From positions 1,745,688 to 1,809,687 of the forward strand of contig JACAUB010000001.1 in assembly GCA_013390605.1 (NCBI GenBank): a DNA stretch of 64,000 nucleotides, given 5' to 3'. Below the pieces are notes generated by a model that had not been told where the DNA came from, ran no database searches, and saw only the letters and a list, made by a program, of their open reading frames with translations. Positions 27,885 through 36,197 of this stretch are shown piece after piece. This DNA is from Bacteroidota bacterium (GTDB lineage: Bacteria; Bacteroidota; Bacteroidia; Bacteroidales; Cfx3-03). Within the stretch, counting starts at the first letter, position 1. The number at the start of each line of letters is the position of its first letter. Position numbers and translations under genes: made by a program.

Positions 27885-28589
27885 ATGAATATTATCGTAA
27901 CTGGATCGAGTAAAGGAATAGGATTAGAGATCGTAAAATCATTTGCCTCCTATGAAAATAGCAAAGTAATCGCCATTGCGCGAAATGAATTAAGTCTACT
28001 CAGATTAAAAGAGGAGTGTAGTGTTTTATTTCCTAACTCAACTATTATTCCAATGCCTTTTGATTTAAGTGTCTCTGCTTTTCGAACAGAACTGCAACCA
28101 CGTATTCAAAAGTATTTTAGTAAAATAGATATCCTGATTAATAATGCAGGGAAGATGATCAATAAACCTTTTGAGTTATTGACTGAATATGAATTTGATA
28201 CATTAATGGATGTGAATTTGAAAAGCGCCTTTAAGATGATAAAAGTATGTCTTCCTATGATGCATAAAGGATCACATATCGTTAATATTGGTAGTATGGG
28301 TGGTGTTCAGGGTTCTGCAAAGTTTCCGGGACTGTCGTTATATAGCGCCAGTAAGGGCGCATTGGCAATCCTTTCTGAATGTTTAGCTGAAGAGTTAAAG
28401 GAAAAGAAAATATCGGTTAATTGTCTTGCCTTGGGGGCGGTTCAGACGGAAATGCTTCAATCAGCTTTTCCAGGATATGTTGCTCCAAATACACCTGAGC
28501 AAATGGCATCTTTTATTACTAATTTTGCCATGACTGGAGCTCAGTTTTTTAATGGAAAGATATTACCTGTTTCTATTAGCACTCCTTAG
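27885..28589 (+). CDS. Short-chain dehydrogenase/reductase (SDR)
   Basis: This 234-residue NAD(P)-dependent oxidoreductase has the classical SDR pattern: NIIVTGSSKGIGLEIV (TGxxxGxG), ILINNAGKM (NNAG), the catalytic Ser in VNIGSMGG, and the YSASKGA active-site YxxxK. It follows hydF by 36 bases and precedes rseC by 44, so it may be co-transcribed. The substrate is unknown. A role in fatty-acid or sugar metabolism cannot be separated by sequence. Confidence 0.9.
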   Translation: MNIIVTGSSKGIGLEIVKSFASYENSKVIAIARNELSLLRLKEECSVLFPNSTIIPMPFDLSVSAFRTELQPRIQKYFSKIDILINNAGKMINKPFELLTEYEFDTLMDVNLKSAFKMIKVCLPMMHKGSHIVNIGSMGGVQGSAKFPGLSLYSASKGALAILSECLAEELKEKKISVNCLALGAVQTEMLQSAFPGYVAPNTPEQMASFITNFAMTGAQFFNGKILPVSISTP

Positions 28590-28633
28590 CTTGTTATTGT
28601 ATTCTTGAACTTAAATATAGAAGGAGGTAAATT

Positions 28634-29041
28634 ATGGATGAAGTTTCTCATCAGGGTTTTGTGGAAAAAGTGGAGGGTGACAGAGCTTCTGTACGTATCG
28701 TCTCTGTTTCGGCTTGTTCTGCTTGTAAGTCTAAAGGTGCTTGTTCTATTTCCGACATGAAAGAGAAGATTGTTGATGTTCAGTTAAAAGAGAATCAGCA
28801 TGTTGAAAAGGGCGAAACTGTTGATGTTGTAATCTCAACCGGACAAGGAAACAGAGCCGTTATTATTGCTTATGGAATTCCGTTTATTATTTTCATGTGT
28901 GTATTACTACTTGTAACTTCATGGACAAAAAATGAGTTGTGGGCAGGATTATCTGCTTTACTAAGTATAGGAGTTTATTTTCTAGTTCTTCATATTTTTA
29001 GGCATAAATTTGAAAAAAAGTTTTTATTCCATCTTAAATAA
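28634..29041 (+). CDS. RseC/MucC-like positive regulator of sigma(E), Rnf-associated
   Basis: This 135-residue membrane protein has an N-terminal beta domain with a cysteine motif CSACKSKGACS, which may bind a metal or Fe-S cluster. Two membrane helices follow (VIIAYGIPFIIFMCVLLLVTS and LSALLSIGVYFLVLHIF). RseC-type proteins commonly precede rnf genes in Bacteroidetes and are thought to help the Rnf/Rsx complex or a redox sensor. A good Shine-Dalgarno (AAGGAGG) precedes the ATG. A terminator hairpin separates it from rnfB, so it may be transcribed separately. Confidence 0.87.
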   Translation: MDEVSHQGFVEKVEGDRASVRIVSVSACSACKSKGACSISDMKEKIVDVQLKENQHVEKGETVDVVISTGQGNRAVIIAYGIPFIIFMCVLLLVTSWTKNELWAGLSALLSIGVYFLVLHIFRHKFEKKFLFHLK

Positions 29042-29093
29042 TATTAAGTCCTTATTTATTTAAAACCCTGATCTTCTATTTTATAATGAATGA

Positions 29094-29137
29094 AGTGATC
29101 CCGTTATTCTTAACTAGAAAAGCGGGATTACTTTTTT
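29094..29137 (+). terminator. Terminator-like hairpin after rseC
   Basis: ATCCCG (29098-29103) pairs with CGGGAT (29123-29128). AGT/ACT outside and TTCT/AGAA inside extend the stem, and six T follow. The rest of 29138-29448 is AT-rich and probably holds the rnf promoter. Confidence 0.7.
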
Positions 29138-29381
29138 AGTCTAAAAATGATTATAATATATTGACAATGATTTTGAATTGTTTGTTAATCTATTAACAAA
29201 CAATAATTTATGTGTAATTTATAGTAATTCTAAAATAACAGTGTAACTTAGTGTTTATCAGTATTATGTAGTGATAAAATTGCGTCTGTAGATAATTGAT
29301 ATTAGGTAAGTAGCAGTATATCAGTGGTGTAGTGTATTGATTTTTTGTTTTAAAAAATTCGGCCTCCCAAAAATTTGTTTC

Positions 29382-29389
29382 TACATTTG
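29382..29389 (+). promoter_or_regulatory. Candidate -7 element of the rnf operon
   Basis: TACATTTG matches TAnnTTTG about 60 bases before the rnfB start. No clear TTTG occurs at the -33 position, so this is a tentative promoter. Confidence 0.35.
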
Positions 29390-29448
29390 CCAACCCAAAT
29401 CAATTCAATGTATAATATACAGCAATAATCCAAAAAAAGGAAGTAACT

Positions 29449-30309
29449 GTGAATTCAACAATTTTAATTGCCGTTTTGGCTATTTGTGGTATCGGTTTAG
29501 CTGCTGCCATTATTCTTTACATCGTTGCCCAAAAGTTCAAGGTAATTGAAGATCCACGCATAGAAGAAGTAGTGGAACTTTTACCTGGAGCCCATTGTGG
29601 TGGATGTGGTTTCCCTGGATGTCGTGCTCTAGCAGAAACGATTGTGAAGAGGGAATCTCTGGAAAATCTAAATTGTCCGGTTGGTGGCAAAGAGGCCATG
29701 GCTCAAATTGCCAAGATACTAGGACTGGAAGCAAATGAAGTTGAACCAAAAATTGCAGTAGTGCGATGCGCTGGTTCAAAAAGTAACGCCCCCCATAAAA
29801 GTTCATATGATGGTGCATCTAGTTGTGCTTTTGCACAGATGCTTTATGTAGGTGAAAGTGGTTGCCCTTATGGCTGTTTAGGACTAGGCGATTGTGTGGT
29901 TTCTTGCCAATTTGATGCGATGTCGATAGATGAAGAAACCGGATTACCTATTATTAATGGTGATAAATGTGTTTCATGTGGTGCTTGTGTGAAAGCATGT
30001 CCACGACAGATTATTGAAATCCGTTATAAAGGTAAGAAAGACCGTCGCATTTATGTTTCATGTGTAAATAAGGAGAAAGGTGGTCCAGCACGTAAAAATT
30101 GTTCTGTAGCTTGTATCGGTTGCGGAAAATGTGCAAAGGTTTGTCCTTTTGATGCAATTACACTTGAAAACAATCTTGCATACATTGATTTTACCAAATG
30201 TAAACTTTGTAGAAAGTGTGTTAACGAATGTCCAACAAACGCAATTAGCGAACTCAACTTTCCACCTGCAAAAGAGAAACCTAATGAGGTTGCTACAGCT
30301 GAAGCGTAA
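29449..30309 (+). CDS. rnfB: Rnf complex subunit RnfB (electron-input iron-sulfur protein)
   Basis: RnfB accepts electrons from ferredoxin in the ion-pumping ferredoxin:NAD oxidoreductase. The 286-residue protein has an N-terminal membrane anchor (TILIAVLAICGIGLAAAIILY). The Fe-S motif HCGGCGFPGCRALAE follows near residue 48, then several 4Fe-4S sets: CPYGCLGLGDCVVSC, CVSCGACVKACP, CIGCGKCAKVCP and CKLCRKCVNECP. It starts at GTG (29449) behind a purine-rich site (AAAAAGGAAG). First gene of rnfBCDGEA. Confidence 0.95.
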   Translation: MNSTILIAVLAICGIGLAAAIILYIVAQKFKVIEDPRIEEVVELLPGAHCGGCGFPGCRALAETIVKRESLENLNCPVGGKEAMAQIAKILGLEANEVEPKIAVVRCAGSKSNAPHKSSYDGASSCAFAQMLYVGESGCPYGCLGLGDCVVSCQFDAMSIDEETGLPIINGDKCVSCGACVKACPRQIIEIRYKGKKDRRIYVSCVNKEKGGPARKNCSVACIGCGKCAKVCPFDAITLENNLAYIDFTKCKLCRKCVNECPTNAISELNFPPAKEKPNEVATAEA

Positions 30310-30365
30310 CAATTGGAAAACCTATAATATTTTTGAATAAATGGCTATAAAAGGAGGACAATCGA

Positions 30366-31694
30366 TTGAAAACCTTTAAGATAGGAGGGGTTCACCCTGA
30401 AGAAAACAAGACATCAGCAAACCAGCCCATTAAGGTTGTTCCTGTGTCAAAAATTGTATTTATCCCTGTATCTCAACATTTAGGTAATCCTGCCAAACCC
30501 TTGGTTGAAAAAGGAGAAATTGTTAAAACAGGTCAGCTCATTGCAAAGGGCGATGGATTTATTTCTGCAAATGTTCATTCTTCTGTTTCAGGTAAGGTTT
30601 TAAAAGTAGAAGAAGTAATAGATTATTGTGGAATTCGTCGTCAATCTATTGTTATTGAAACAACAGAAGATGTTTGGGATGAGTCAATAGATACATCAAC
30701 ACAATTGATCACTGAATGTACGCTTAACTCAGATGCTATTATTGAGAAGATTAATGAAAAAGGAATTGTGGGGTTAGGTGGTGCTACTTTTCCATCGTAT
30801 GTAAAATACAAAATACCTGAAGGTAAAAAGCCTGAAGTACTCATTATTAATGGTGTTGAGTGTGAGCCATATCTGACCGCTGACCATCGGTTAATGTTGG
30901 AAAAGAGCCGTGAAATCATGGTGGGAATTACCATTTTAATGAAGGGATTAAAAGTTAATAAGGCCATGATTGGGATTGAAAATAATAAACCCGATGCCAT
31001 TGCTAAATTGAGTTCGTTAACCTCTGAATTTCCGGGTATTTCTGTTCATGCCTTAAAAGTTAAATATCCGCAAGGTGCTGAAAAACAATTGATAAAAGCA
31101 CTTATAAATAGGGAAGTTCCTTCAGGTAAATTGCCAATGGAGGTGGGTTGCGTGGTTCAGAATGTTGGAACTGCTTTTGCTGTCTATGAAGCTATTCAAA
31201 AGAATAAACCACTTTTTGAGCGTGTAGTTACTGTTAGCGGTAAAGCGTTATCAAAACCCTCAAATTTATTGGTTCGTGTTGGAACACCAATTATTGATCT
31301 GATTGACATAGCAGGTGGAATACCTGAAGATACCGGTAAAATTATTATTGGCGGTCCTATGATGGGCAGAGCAGCTTCGGTTGTTGATGCTCCAATTACA
31401 AAGGCTACTTCTGGTATTTTGGTTATGACTAAAAAAGAAAGTAAGCGCATTGCTCCCGTTTCTTGTATTCGTTGTGGTAAATGTATAACAGTATGTCCAA
31501 TGGGGCTTGAGCCTTATCTTCTGGCTAAACTTTCAGAAGCTCAAATGTGGGAAGAAGCAGAAGACGATCGTATTATGGATTGCATGGAATGTGGTTCTTG
31601 TCAGTTTACATGTCCTTCCGCACGTCCTCTAGTCGATTACATGCGTGTTGGAAAAAACAAAGTAGGACAAATCATTAGAAACAGAAAAAATTAA
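30366..31694 (+). CDS. rnfC: Rnf complex subunit RnfC (NADH/FMN and Fe-S subunit), TTG start
   Basis: RnfC is the peripheral subunit that hands electrons to NAD. The 442-residue protein has an N-terminal lipoyl-like RnfC domain, an FMN/NADH-binding region containing GVVGL-type IVGLGGATFPSYVK and INGVECEPYLTADH, and an SLBB-like segment (PQGAEKQLIKALINREVP). Two C-terminal Fe-S motifs follow, CIRCGKCITVCP and CMECGSCQFTCP. The TTG at 30366 is supported by AAAGGAGG 8-9 bases upstream and by the product's normal N-terminus (TFKIGGVHPEENK). Length is typical. Confidence 0.95.
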   Translation: MKTFKIGGVHPEENKTSANQPIKVVPVSKIVFIPVSQHLGNPAKPLVEKGEIVKTGQLIAKGDGFISANVHSSVSGKVLKVEEVIDYCGIRRQSIVIETTEDVWDESIDTSTQLITECTLNSDAIIEKINEKGIVGLGGATFPSYVKYKIPEGKKPEVLIINGVECEPYLTADHRLMLEKSREIMVGITILMKGLKVNKAMIGIENNKPDAIAKLSSLTSEFPGISVHALKVKYPQGAEKQLIKALINREVPSGKLPMEVGCVVQNVGTAFAVYEAIQKNKPLFERVVTVSGKALSKPSNLLVRVGTPIIDLIDIAGGIPEDTGKIIIGGPMMGRAASVVDAPITKATSGILVMTKKESKRIAPVSCIRCGKCITVCPMGLEPYLLAKLSEAQMWEEAEDDRIMDCMECGSCQFTCPSARPLVDYMRVGKNKVGQIIRNRKN

Positions 31695-31697
31695 ACT

Positions 31698-32693
31698 ATG
31701 AATTTGATTACAGTATCGGGGTCTCCTCACCTTCATGGAGATCAATCGGTGAAAAAGATTATGTGGGGAGTTGTTATTGCCATGCTTCCTGCCTTTTTCG
31801 TTTCAGTTTGGTATTTTGGTATTCCGGCGCTACTCACAATTCTTGTAGCTATTGTTACTTGTTTGGTTGCAGAATATCTAATGAAACGATATATTCTGCA
31901 TGAAGAAGCATCGCTTAGTGATGGCTCAGCAGTGATTACCGGAATGCTTTTGGCTTTTAATGTACCAAGTAGTCTTCCCTGGTGGCAAACAGCATTAGGA
32001 GCTATCTTTGCTATAGGTGTTGCAAAAATCGCTTTTGGTGGATTAGGCAAAAACCTTTTTAATCCTGCATTGGTTGGTCGTGTATTTTTATTAGTTTCTT
32101 TTCCTGTTAATATGACCAATTGGCCTATTCCTACTCCTAACCATTGGGTTTTAGTTGATGCTATTTCGGGTCCAACTGCTTTAGGATCCTTAAAAGAGAG
32201 TTTAGCGAAAGGTGAGATGATTGACAAAATTAGTACTACACTACCTTCATATCAAAACATGTTTATGGGACAGATTGGAGGGTCTCTTGGTGAAGTTTCT
32301 GCTATTGCAATTCTTCTTGGCGGTATTTATCTGCTCTATCGTCGTATTATTACCTGGCATATTCCAGTCTCCTATCTACTTACTGTTTTTGTATTTACCG
32401 GGATAATGTATTTGGTTGATCCGGGTCACTATATTGATCCAGTTTTTCATATACTTGCTGGTGGTTTGATGTTAGGTGCCTTTTTTATGGCAACAGATAT
32501 GGTTACTTCACCTATGACTTATAAAGGGATGTTGGTGTTTGGCTTTGGTTGTGGTGTCCTCACTGTCTTAATTCGTTTATGGGGTGTTTATCCTGAAGGC
32601 GTATCATTTGCCATTCTTATTATGAATGCTACTGTACCATTAATAAATAAAGGTTTTAAGCCTAAAAAGTTTGGGGAGGTTAGAAATGGCTAA
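31698..32693 (+). CDS. rnfD: Rnf complex membrane subunit RnfD (covalent FMN)
   Basis: This 331-residue NqrB-like integral membrane protein has repeated hydrophobic helices. The flavinylation segment DAISGPTALGSLK places the FMN-linked Thr near residue 160, matching the S-G-x-T pattern. The helix MATDMVTSPMTYKGM is also conserved in RnfD/NqrB. It starts 3 bases after rnfC and its end overlaps rnfG by 8 bases, consistent with tight coupling in the operon. Confidence 0.94.
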   Translation: MNLITVSGSPHLHGDQSVKKIMWGVVIAMLPAFFVSVWYFGIPALLTILVAIVTCLVAEYLMKRYILHEEASLSDGSAVITGMLLAFNVPSSLPWWQTALGAIFAIGVAKIAFGGLGKNLFNPALVGRVFLLVSFPVNMTNWPIPTPNHWVLVDAISGPTALGSLKESLAKGEMIDKISTTLPSYQNMFMGQIGGSLGEVSAIAILLGGIYLLYRRIITWHIPVSYLLTVFVFTGIMYLVDPGHYIDPVFHILAGGLMLGAFFMATDMVTSPMTYKGMLVFGFGCGVLTVLIRLWGVYPEGVSFAILIMNATVPLINKGFKPKKFGEVRNG

Positions 32694-33306
32694 GATGGAA
32701 TCTACACTTAAGAATATGGTGCTATCACTGACATTGATTTCAATGGCGATGGTGGCCGGGCTAGGATTTGTTTATGAGCTTACAAAAGATACAATCGCTA
32801 AGGCTGAAAAACAAAAGGAAGTATCAGCAGTAAAAGATGTATTGCCTTCGTTTGATAATAATCCTATTGCAGAGATGAAAGAAATTGATGGCTTAACATT
32901 CTATCCGGCAAAAAAGAATGGACAGAGCGTAGGTTGTGCTGTTAAAACATTTACGAATAAAGCTTTTAGTGGGCGATTTGATCTAATGGTTGGTTTTCTG
33001 GCTGACGGTACTATAAAAACCATCGTAGTTTTGGAACAAAAAGAGACACCCGGATTAGGTGCTAAAATGACTGAGCCTAAGTTTAAAGATCAGTTTAATG
33101 GTAAAAATCCAGCACTGTTTCCTTTAATGGTAAAGAAAGATGGTGGAAAAGTTGATGCAATTTCAGCAGCTACTATTAGTTCCAGAGCCTTTTGTGATGG
33201 CGTTCAAAAAGCTTATAATTTATATATGAAAAACTTTGTTCATTCAACTTCAGGTGAAGCTAATAAATCTGATTCATCAGCTGTGAAAGGAGGTCTTCAT
33301 GAGTAA
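32686..33306 (+). CDS. rnfG: Rnf complex subunit RnfG (covalent FMN, periplasmic)
   Basis: This 206-residue protein has one N-terminal membrane helix and a periplasmic FMN-binding domain. The start at ATG 32686 is fixed by GGGGAGG seven bases upstream; a TTG at 32671 lies inside that site's 5' edge. The flavinylation motif appears as DAISAATISSRA, with the acceptor Thr at residue 163. It has Ala where the S(T)GAT consensus has Gly. ETPGLGAKM is the other family signature. Its last 8 bases overlap rnfE. Confidence 0.94.
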   Translation: MAKMESTLKNMVLSLTLISMAMVAGLGFVYELTKDTIAKAEKQKEVSAVKDVLPSFDNNPIAEMKEIDGLTFYPAKKNGQSVGCAVKTFTNKAFSGRFDLMVGFLADGTIKTIVVLEQKETPGLGAKMTEPKFKDQFNGKNPALFPLMVKKDGGKVDAISAATISSRAFCDGVQKAYNLYMKNFVHSTSGEANKSDSSAVKGGLHE

Positions 33307-33895
33307 TTTTAAAGTATTCACAAACGGAATTATAAAAGAAAATCCTACGTTTGTGATGGTTTTAGGAACTTGTCCGGTTCTTGCAATCACAACAACCGGT
33401 TTTAATGGTGTTGGGATGGGATTAGCAACAGCGTTTGTTCTTGTTCTGTCAAATATTATCATTTCGGTTCTTAAAAACTATATACCGGATAAGGTTCGTA
33501 TTGCTGTATTTATTACAATCATTGCAACTTGTGTTAGTGTGGTTGAGCTATTGATGAAGGCTTATACACCAGAGCTTTATAAATCATTGGGGATCTTTAT
33601 TCCATTGATTGTAGTTAACTGTCTGGTCCTAGGTAGAGCAGAAGCATTTGCTCAAAAGAGAGGTGTTTGGGCTTCTGCACTTGATGGTTTGGGTATGGGA
33701 TTAGGGTTTACATTAGCATTAACCCTGATTAGTATTGTTCGCGAAATTTTGGGTAATGGATCTATATTTGGCTTTCCCTTTTTACCTGCTGAAGCAGATA
33801 AGATTTTACTGTTTATTTTGCCTCCGGGCGCATTCTTAACATATGGACTTTTGTTCGCAATAATGAATGCACTTAAAAGAAAAGCTAACATTTAA
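33299..33895 (+). CDS. rnfE: Rnf complex membrane subunit RnfE
   Basis: This 198-residue integral membrane protein of the RnfA/RnfE pair has six hydrophobic helices. The conserved GTCPVLAITTTGFNGVGMG carries the inner-helix cysteine involved in trans-membrane Fe-S electron transfer, and VNCLVLGRAEAFA carries the second. The Shine-Dalgarno GGAGG lies inside the end of rnfG, and the ATG overlaps the rnfG stop region. Confidence 0.95.
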   Translation: MSNFKVFTNGIIKENPTFVMVLGTCPVLAITTTGFNGVGMGLATAFVLVLSNIIISVLKNYIPDKVRIAVFITIIATCVSVVELLMKAYTPELYKSLGIFIPLIVVNCLVLGRAEAFAQKRGVWASALDGLGMGLGFTLALTLISIVREILGNGSIFGFPFLPAEADKILLFILPPGAFLTYGLLFAIMNALKRKANI

Positions 33896-33907
33896 TTCGA
33901 TTCAACA

Positions 33908-34483
33908 ATGGACTATATTAAGATAATTATCATTGCGATTATTGTTAACAATATCATATTATCGCAGTTTTTGGGGATCTGTTCTTTTCTCGGGGTTACC
34001 GGTAAAGTTTCAACAGCTATTGGAATGGGTGCTGCCGTTACCTTTGTTATTGCAATGGGTAATGCTATTACCTACTTAATTCAAACATTTATTCTGGTTC
34101 CTTATCATATAGAGTTTCTGCAAACAATCACCTTTATTTTTGTAGTTGCATTTCTGGTTCAGATTGTAGAGATTATTGTTAAGAAGTCTATGCCTCCATT
34201 GTATCAGGCGTTAGGTATTTATCTTCCTTTGATTACTACAAATTGCGCTACATTGGCAGTTGCACTGTTAGCAGTTCAGAAAAGCTTCACATTAGTCGAA
34301 AGTGTAATCTTTGCATCTGCTACAGGTGTTGGATATACATTGGCGCTTGTTTTAATGGCCGGTATACGCGAACAGATGGAGATAAATGGTTATCCAAAAG
34401 GAATGAAAGGCTTTCCTATGACATTGGTCATTGGGAGTCTTTTAGCATTAGCCTTTATGGGATTCTCGGGATTGGTAAAATAA
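33908..34483 (+). CDS. rnfA: Rnf complex membrane subunit RnfA
   Basis: This 191-residue integral membrane protein is paralogous to RnfE. Motifs are NNIILSQFLGICSFLGVTGK and LPLITTNCATLAVALL, with the membrane-embedded cysteines. It is the last gene of rnfBCDGEA and is followed by a bidirectional terminator. Length and order match other Bacteroidetes rnf clusters. Confidence 0.95.
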   Translation: MDYIKIIIIAIIVNNIILSQFLGICSFLGVTGKVSTAIGMGAAVTFVIAMGNAITYLIQTFILVPYHIEFLQTITFIFVVAFLVQIVEIIVKKSMPPLYQALGIYLPLITTNCATLAVALLAVQKSFTLVESVIFASATGVGYTLALVLMAGIREQMEINGYPKGMKGFPMTLVIGSLLALAFMGFSGLVK

Positions 34484-34503
34484 GACTATTCTATTTAATA
34501 TTT

Positions 34504-34539
34504 AAAAGAGGCCGGAGTGTAATACTTTCGGCCTCTTTT
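34504..34539. terminator. Bidirectional terminator between rnfA and the CoA-transferase gene
   Basis: AAAAGAGGCCG pairs with CGGCCTCTTTT, with further AGT/ACT pairing inside the stem. A and T tracts suit both convergent genes. Confidence 0.88.
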
Positions 34540-34545
34540 ACAATT

Positions 34546-36045
34546 TTATAAACCATATTTTGTCCAGTCGACATTTCGCATGTCACCTGTTTTTTCAAAA
34601 CAAAGATGCATCCCAAATGCTGATGCTAATGCTACAGGTGTATGTGAATCAACTCCTGCATGGTTGATATAGTCTCGTAGAATACCACGATATTCAGGAT
34701 GGACACAATTGTTTAAGATCTCTTCTGCTTTTGCTTTTGGAGATTTCGATCTCAAGTCAGCTACCCCTTGTTCTGTTATCAATACCTGCACAGAGTGCTC
34801 GCTATGATCAGTGTGTGTCGCCATAGGTACAAATGCACTAATCTTTCCGCCCTTGGCGACAGAAGGACAAGTAAATATAGAGATGTAAGCGTTACGGGTG
34901 AAGTCACCTGATCCCCCAATACCATTCATCATCTTGCTCCCCATGACTTGTGTGCTGTTTACATTTCCATATAAATCTGCCTCTAATGCTGTATTAATAG
35001 ATATAATACCCAAACGACGTGCAACCTCAGGGCTATTACTAATCTCTTGTGGACGTAGTATTAATCGGTTACGAAAGAATTCAAGATTCTCATAAACAGT
35101 TTTCAAAACATTAGGAGAAACAGTTAATGAACAGCCACTTGCAAAACTGATTCTGCCTTCTTGCATCAGACTGATCACAGAGTCTTGAATAACTTCAGTA
35201 TACATTTCAAACTGAGGAATATTCTTATTTACCCCCAATGCTCCTAATACTGCATTTGCAATATTACCTACACCACTTTGTATTGGAAGAAAAGAAGAAG
35301 GAATTCTGCCTTTTCTCATTTCATTGGCAAGGAATTCTGCAACATTCTGGCCAATCTTGTCGGTTACCTCGTCAGTCTTCGAAAACCCTTTCACCTCATC
35401 TGGAAGATTGGTTTCTACTATCCCAACTATTTTAGATGGATCTACTTTAATTACTTCAACTCCTGCTCTATCTGAAGGTTTATAAATCGGAATTTCTCTT
35501 CTGAAAGGTGGGTCTTGTTGGATATGAATGTCATGAATTCCGCGTAGACTCTTAGGGTGATAATGGTTAAGTTCGATGATAATTCTATCGGCTACTTTAC
35601 AAATCGTTGGAGAGATACCCACTCCGGTAGTCAGAACAATCTCACCATTTTCATTTACATCACATGCTTCAATGATAGCCCAGTTAATTTTTCCAAGAAA
35701 ACCATACCGAATGCTAGGTCCTACAGATGATAAATGAGTATCGAAATATTCCGCTTTTCCTGCGTTAATTAAGTCCCTTAAGTCTTTGTTAGACTGATAG
35801 GGGGTGCGAAATAATACTGCCTCTGCACGCGCTAAAGCGCCATCGAGAGAATCACCGGTTGAAGCACCTGTAATAACTCCAACCTTGAAAGGTTTGTTGT
35901 TTGCATGTTCGTTTTTTGCGCGTTCGGCAATAGCCAACGGAATTGCTTTAACTGAACCTGCCGGAGTAAAACCACTAAAACCTATTACATCATTATTATT
36001 AATGTAGCTAGCAGCTTCTTCGGCTGAGATGAATCGAATCGCCAT
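34546..36045 (-). CDS. Acetyl-CoA hydrolase/transferase family protein (succinyl-CoA:acetate CoA-transferase-like)
   Basis: This 499-residue protein belongs to the Cat1/AarC-type class I CoA-transferases, which move CoA between carboxylic acids such as succinate and acetate. Segments typical of the family are FSGFTPAGSVKAIPLAIA near the start, GVGNIANAVLGALG in the middle, and the catalytic Glu region QFEMYTEVIQDSVISLMQ. The C-terminal NGIGGSGDFTRNAYISIF glycine-rich CoA loop follows. In fermenting Bacteroidetes it would help release acetate or make propionate/succinate. It is a single gene, divergent from the histidine kinase. Exact acyl specificity is not determinable. Confidence 0.9.
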   Translation of the reverse strand: MAIRFISAEEAASYINNNDVIGFSGFTPAGSVKAIPLAIAERAKNEHANNKPFKVGVITGASTGDSLDGALARAEAVLFRTPYQSNKDLRDLINAGKAEYFDTHLSSVGPSIRYGFLGKINWAIIEACDVNENGEIVLTTGVGISPTICKVADRIIIELNHYHPKSLRGIHDIHIQQDPPFRREIPIYKPSDRAGVEVIKVDPSKIVGIVETNLPDEVKGFSKTDEVTDKIGQNVAEFLANEMRKGRIPSSFLPIQSGVGNIANAVLGALGVNKNIPQFEMYTEVIQDSVISLMQEGRISFASGCSLTVSPNVLKTVYENLEFFRNRLILRPQEISNSPEVARRLGIISINTALEADLYGNVNSTQVMGSKMMNGIGGSGDFTRNAYISIFTCPSVAKGGKISAFVPMATHTDHSEHSVQVLITEQGVADLRSKSPKAKAEEILNNCVHPEYRGILRDYINHAGVDSHTPVALASAFGMHLCFEKTGDMRNVDWTKYGL

Positions 36046-36197
36046 AATGCTATTCTTTTAGGATATGGAAATAATTATCGTACTCAATATGAGCCCGAAA
36101 AAATAAGGTGCAAAGGTACTGTTTTCTTACAAATCGTATTTTATTTTCAAGAAAAGAAATTAACTTTGTGGTTACGAATGGAAAGGAGAGACGTATT

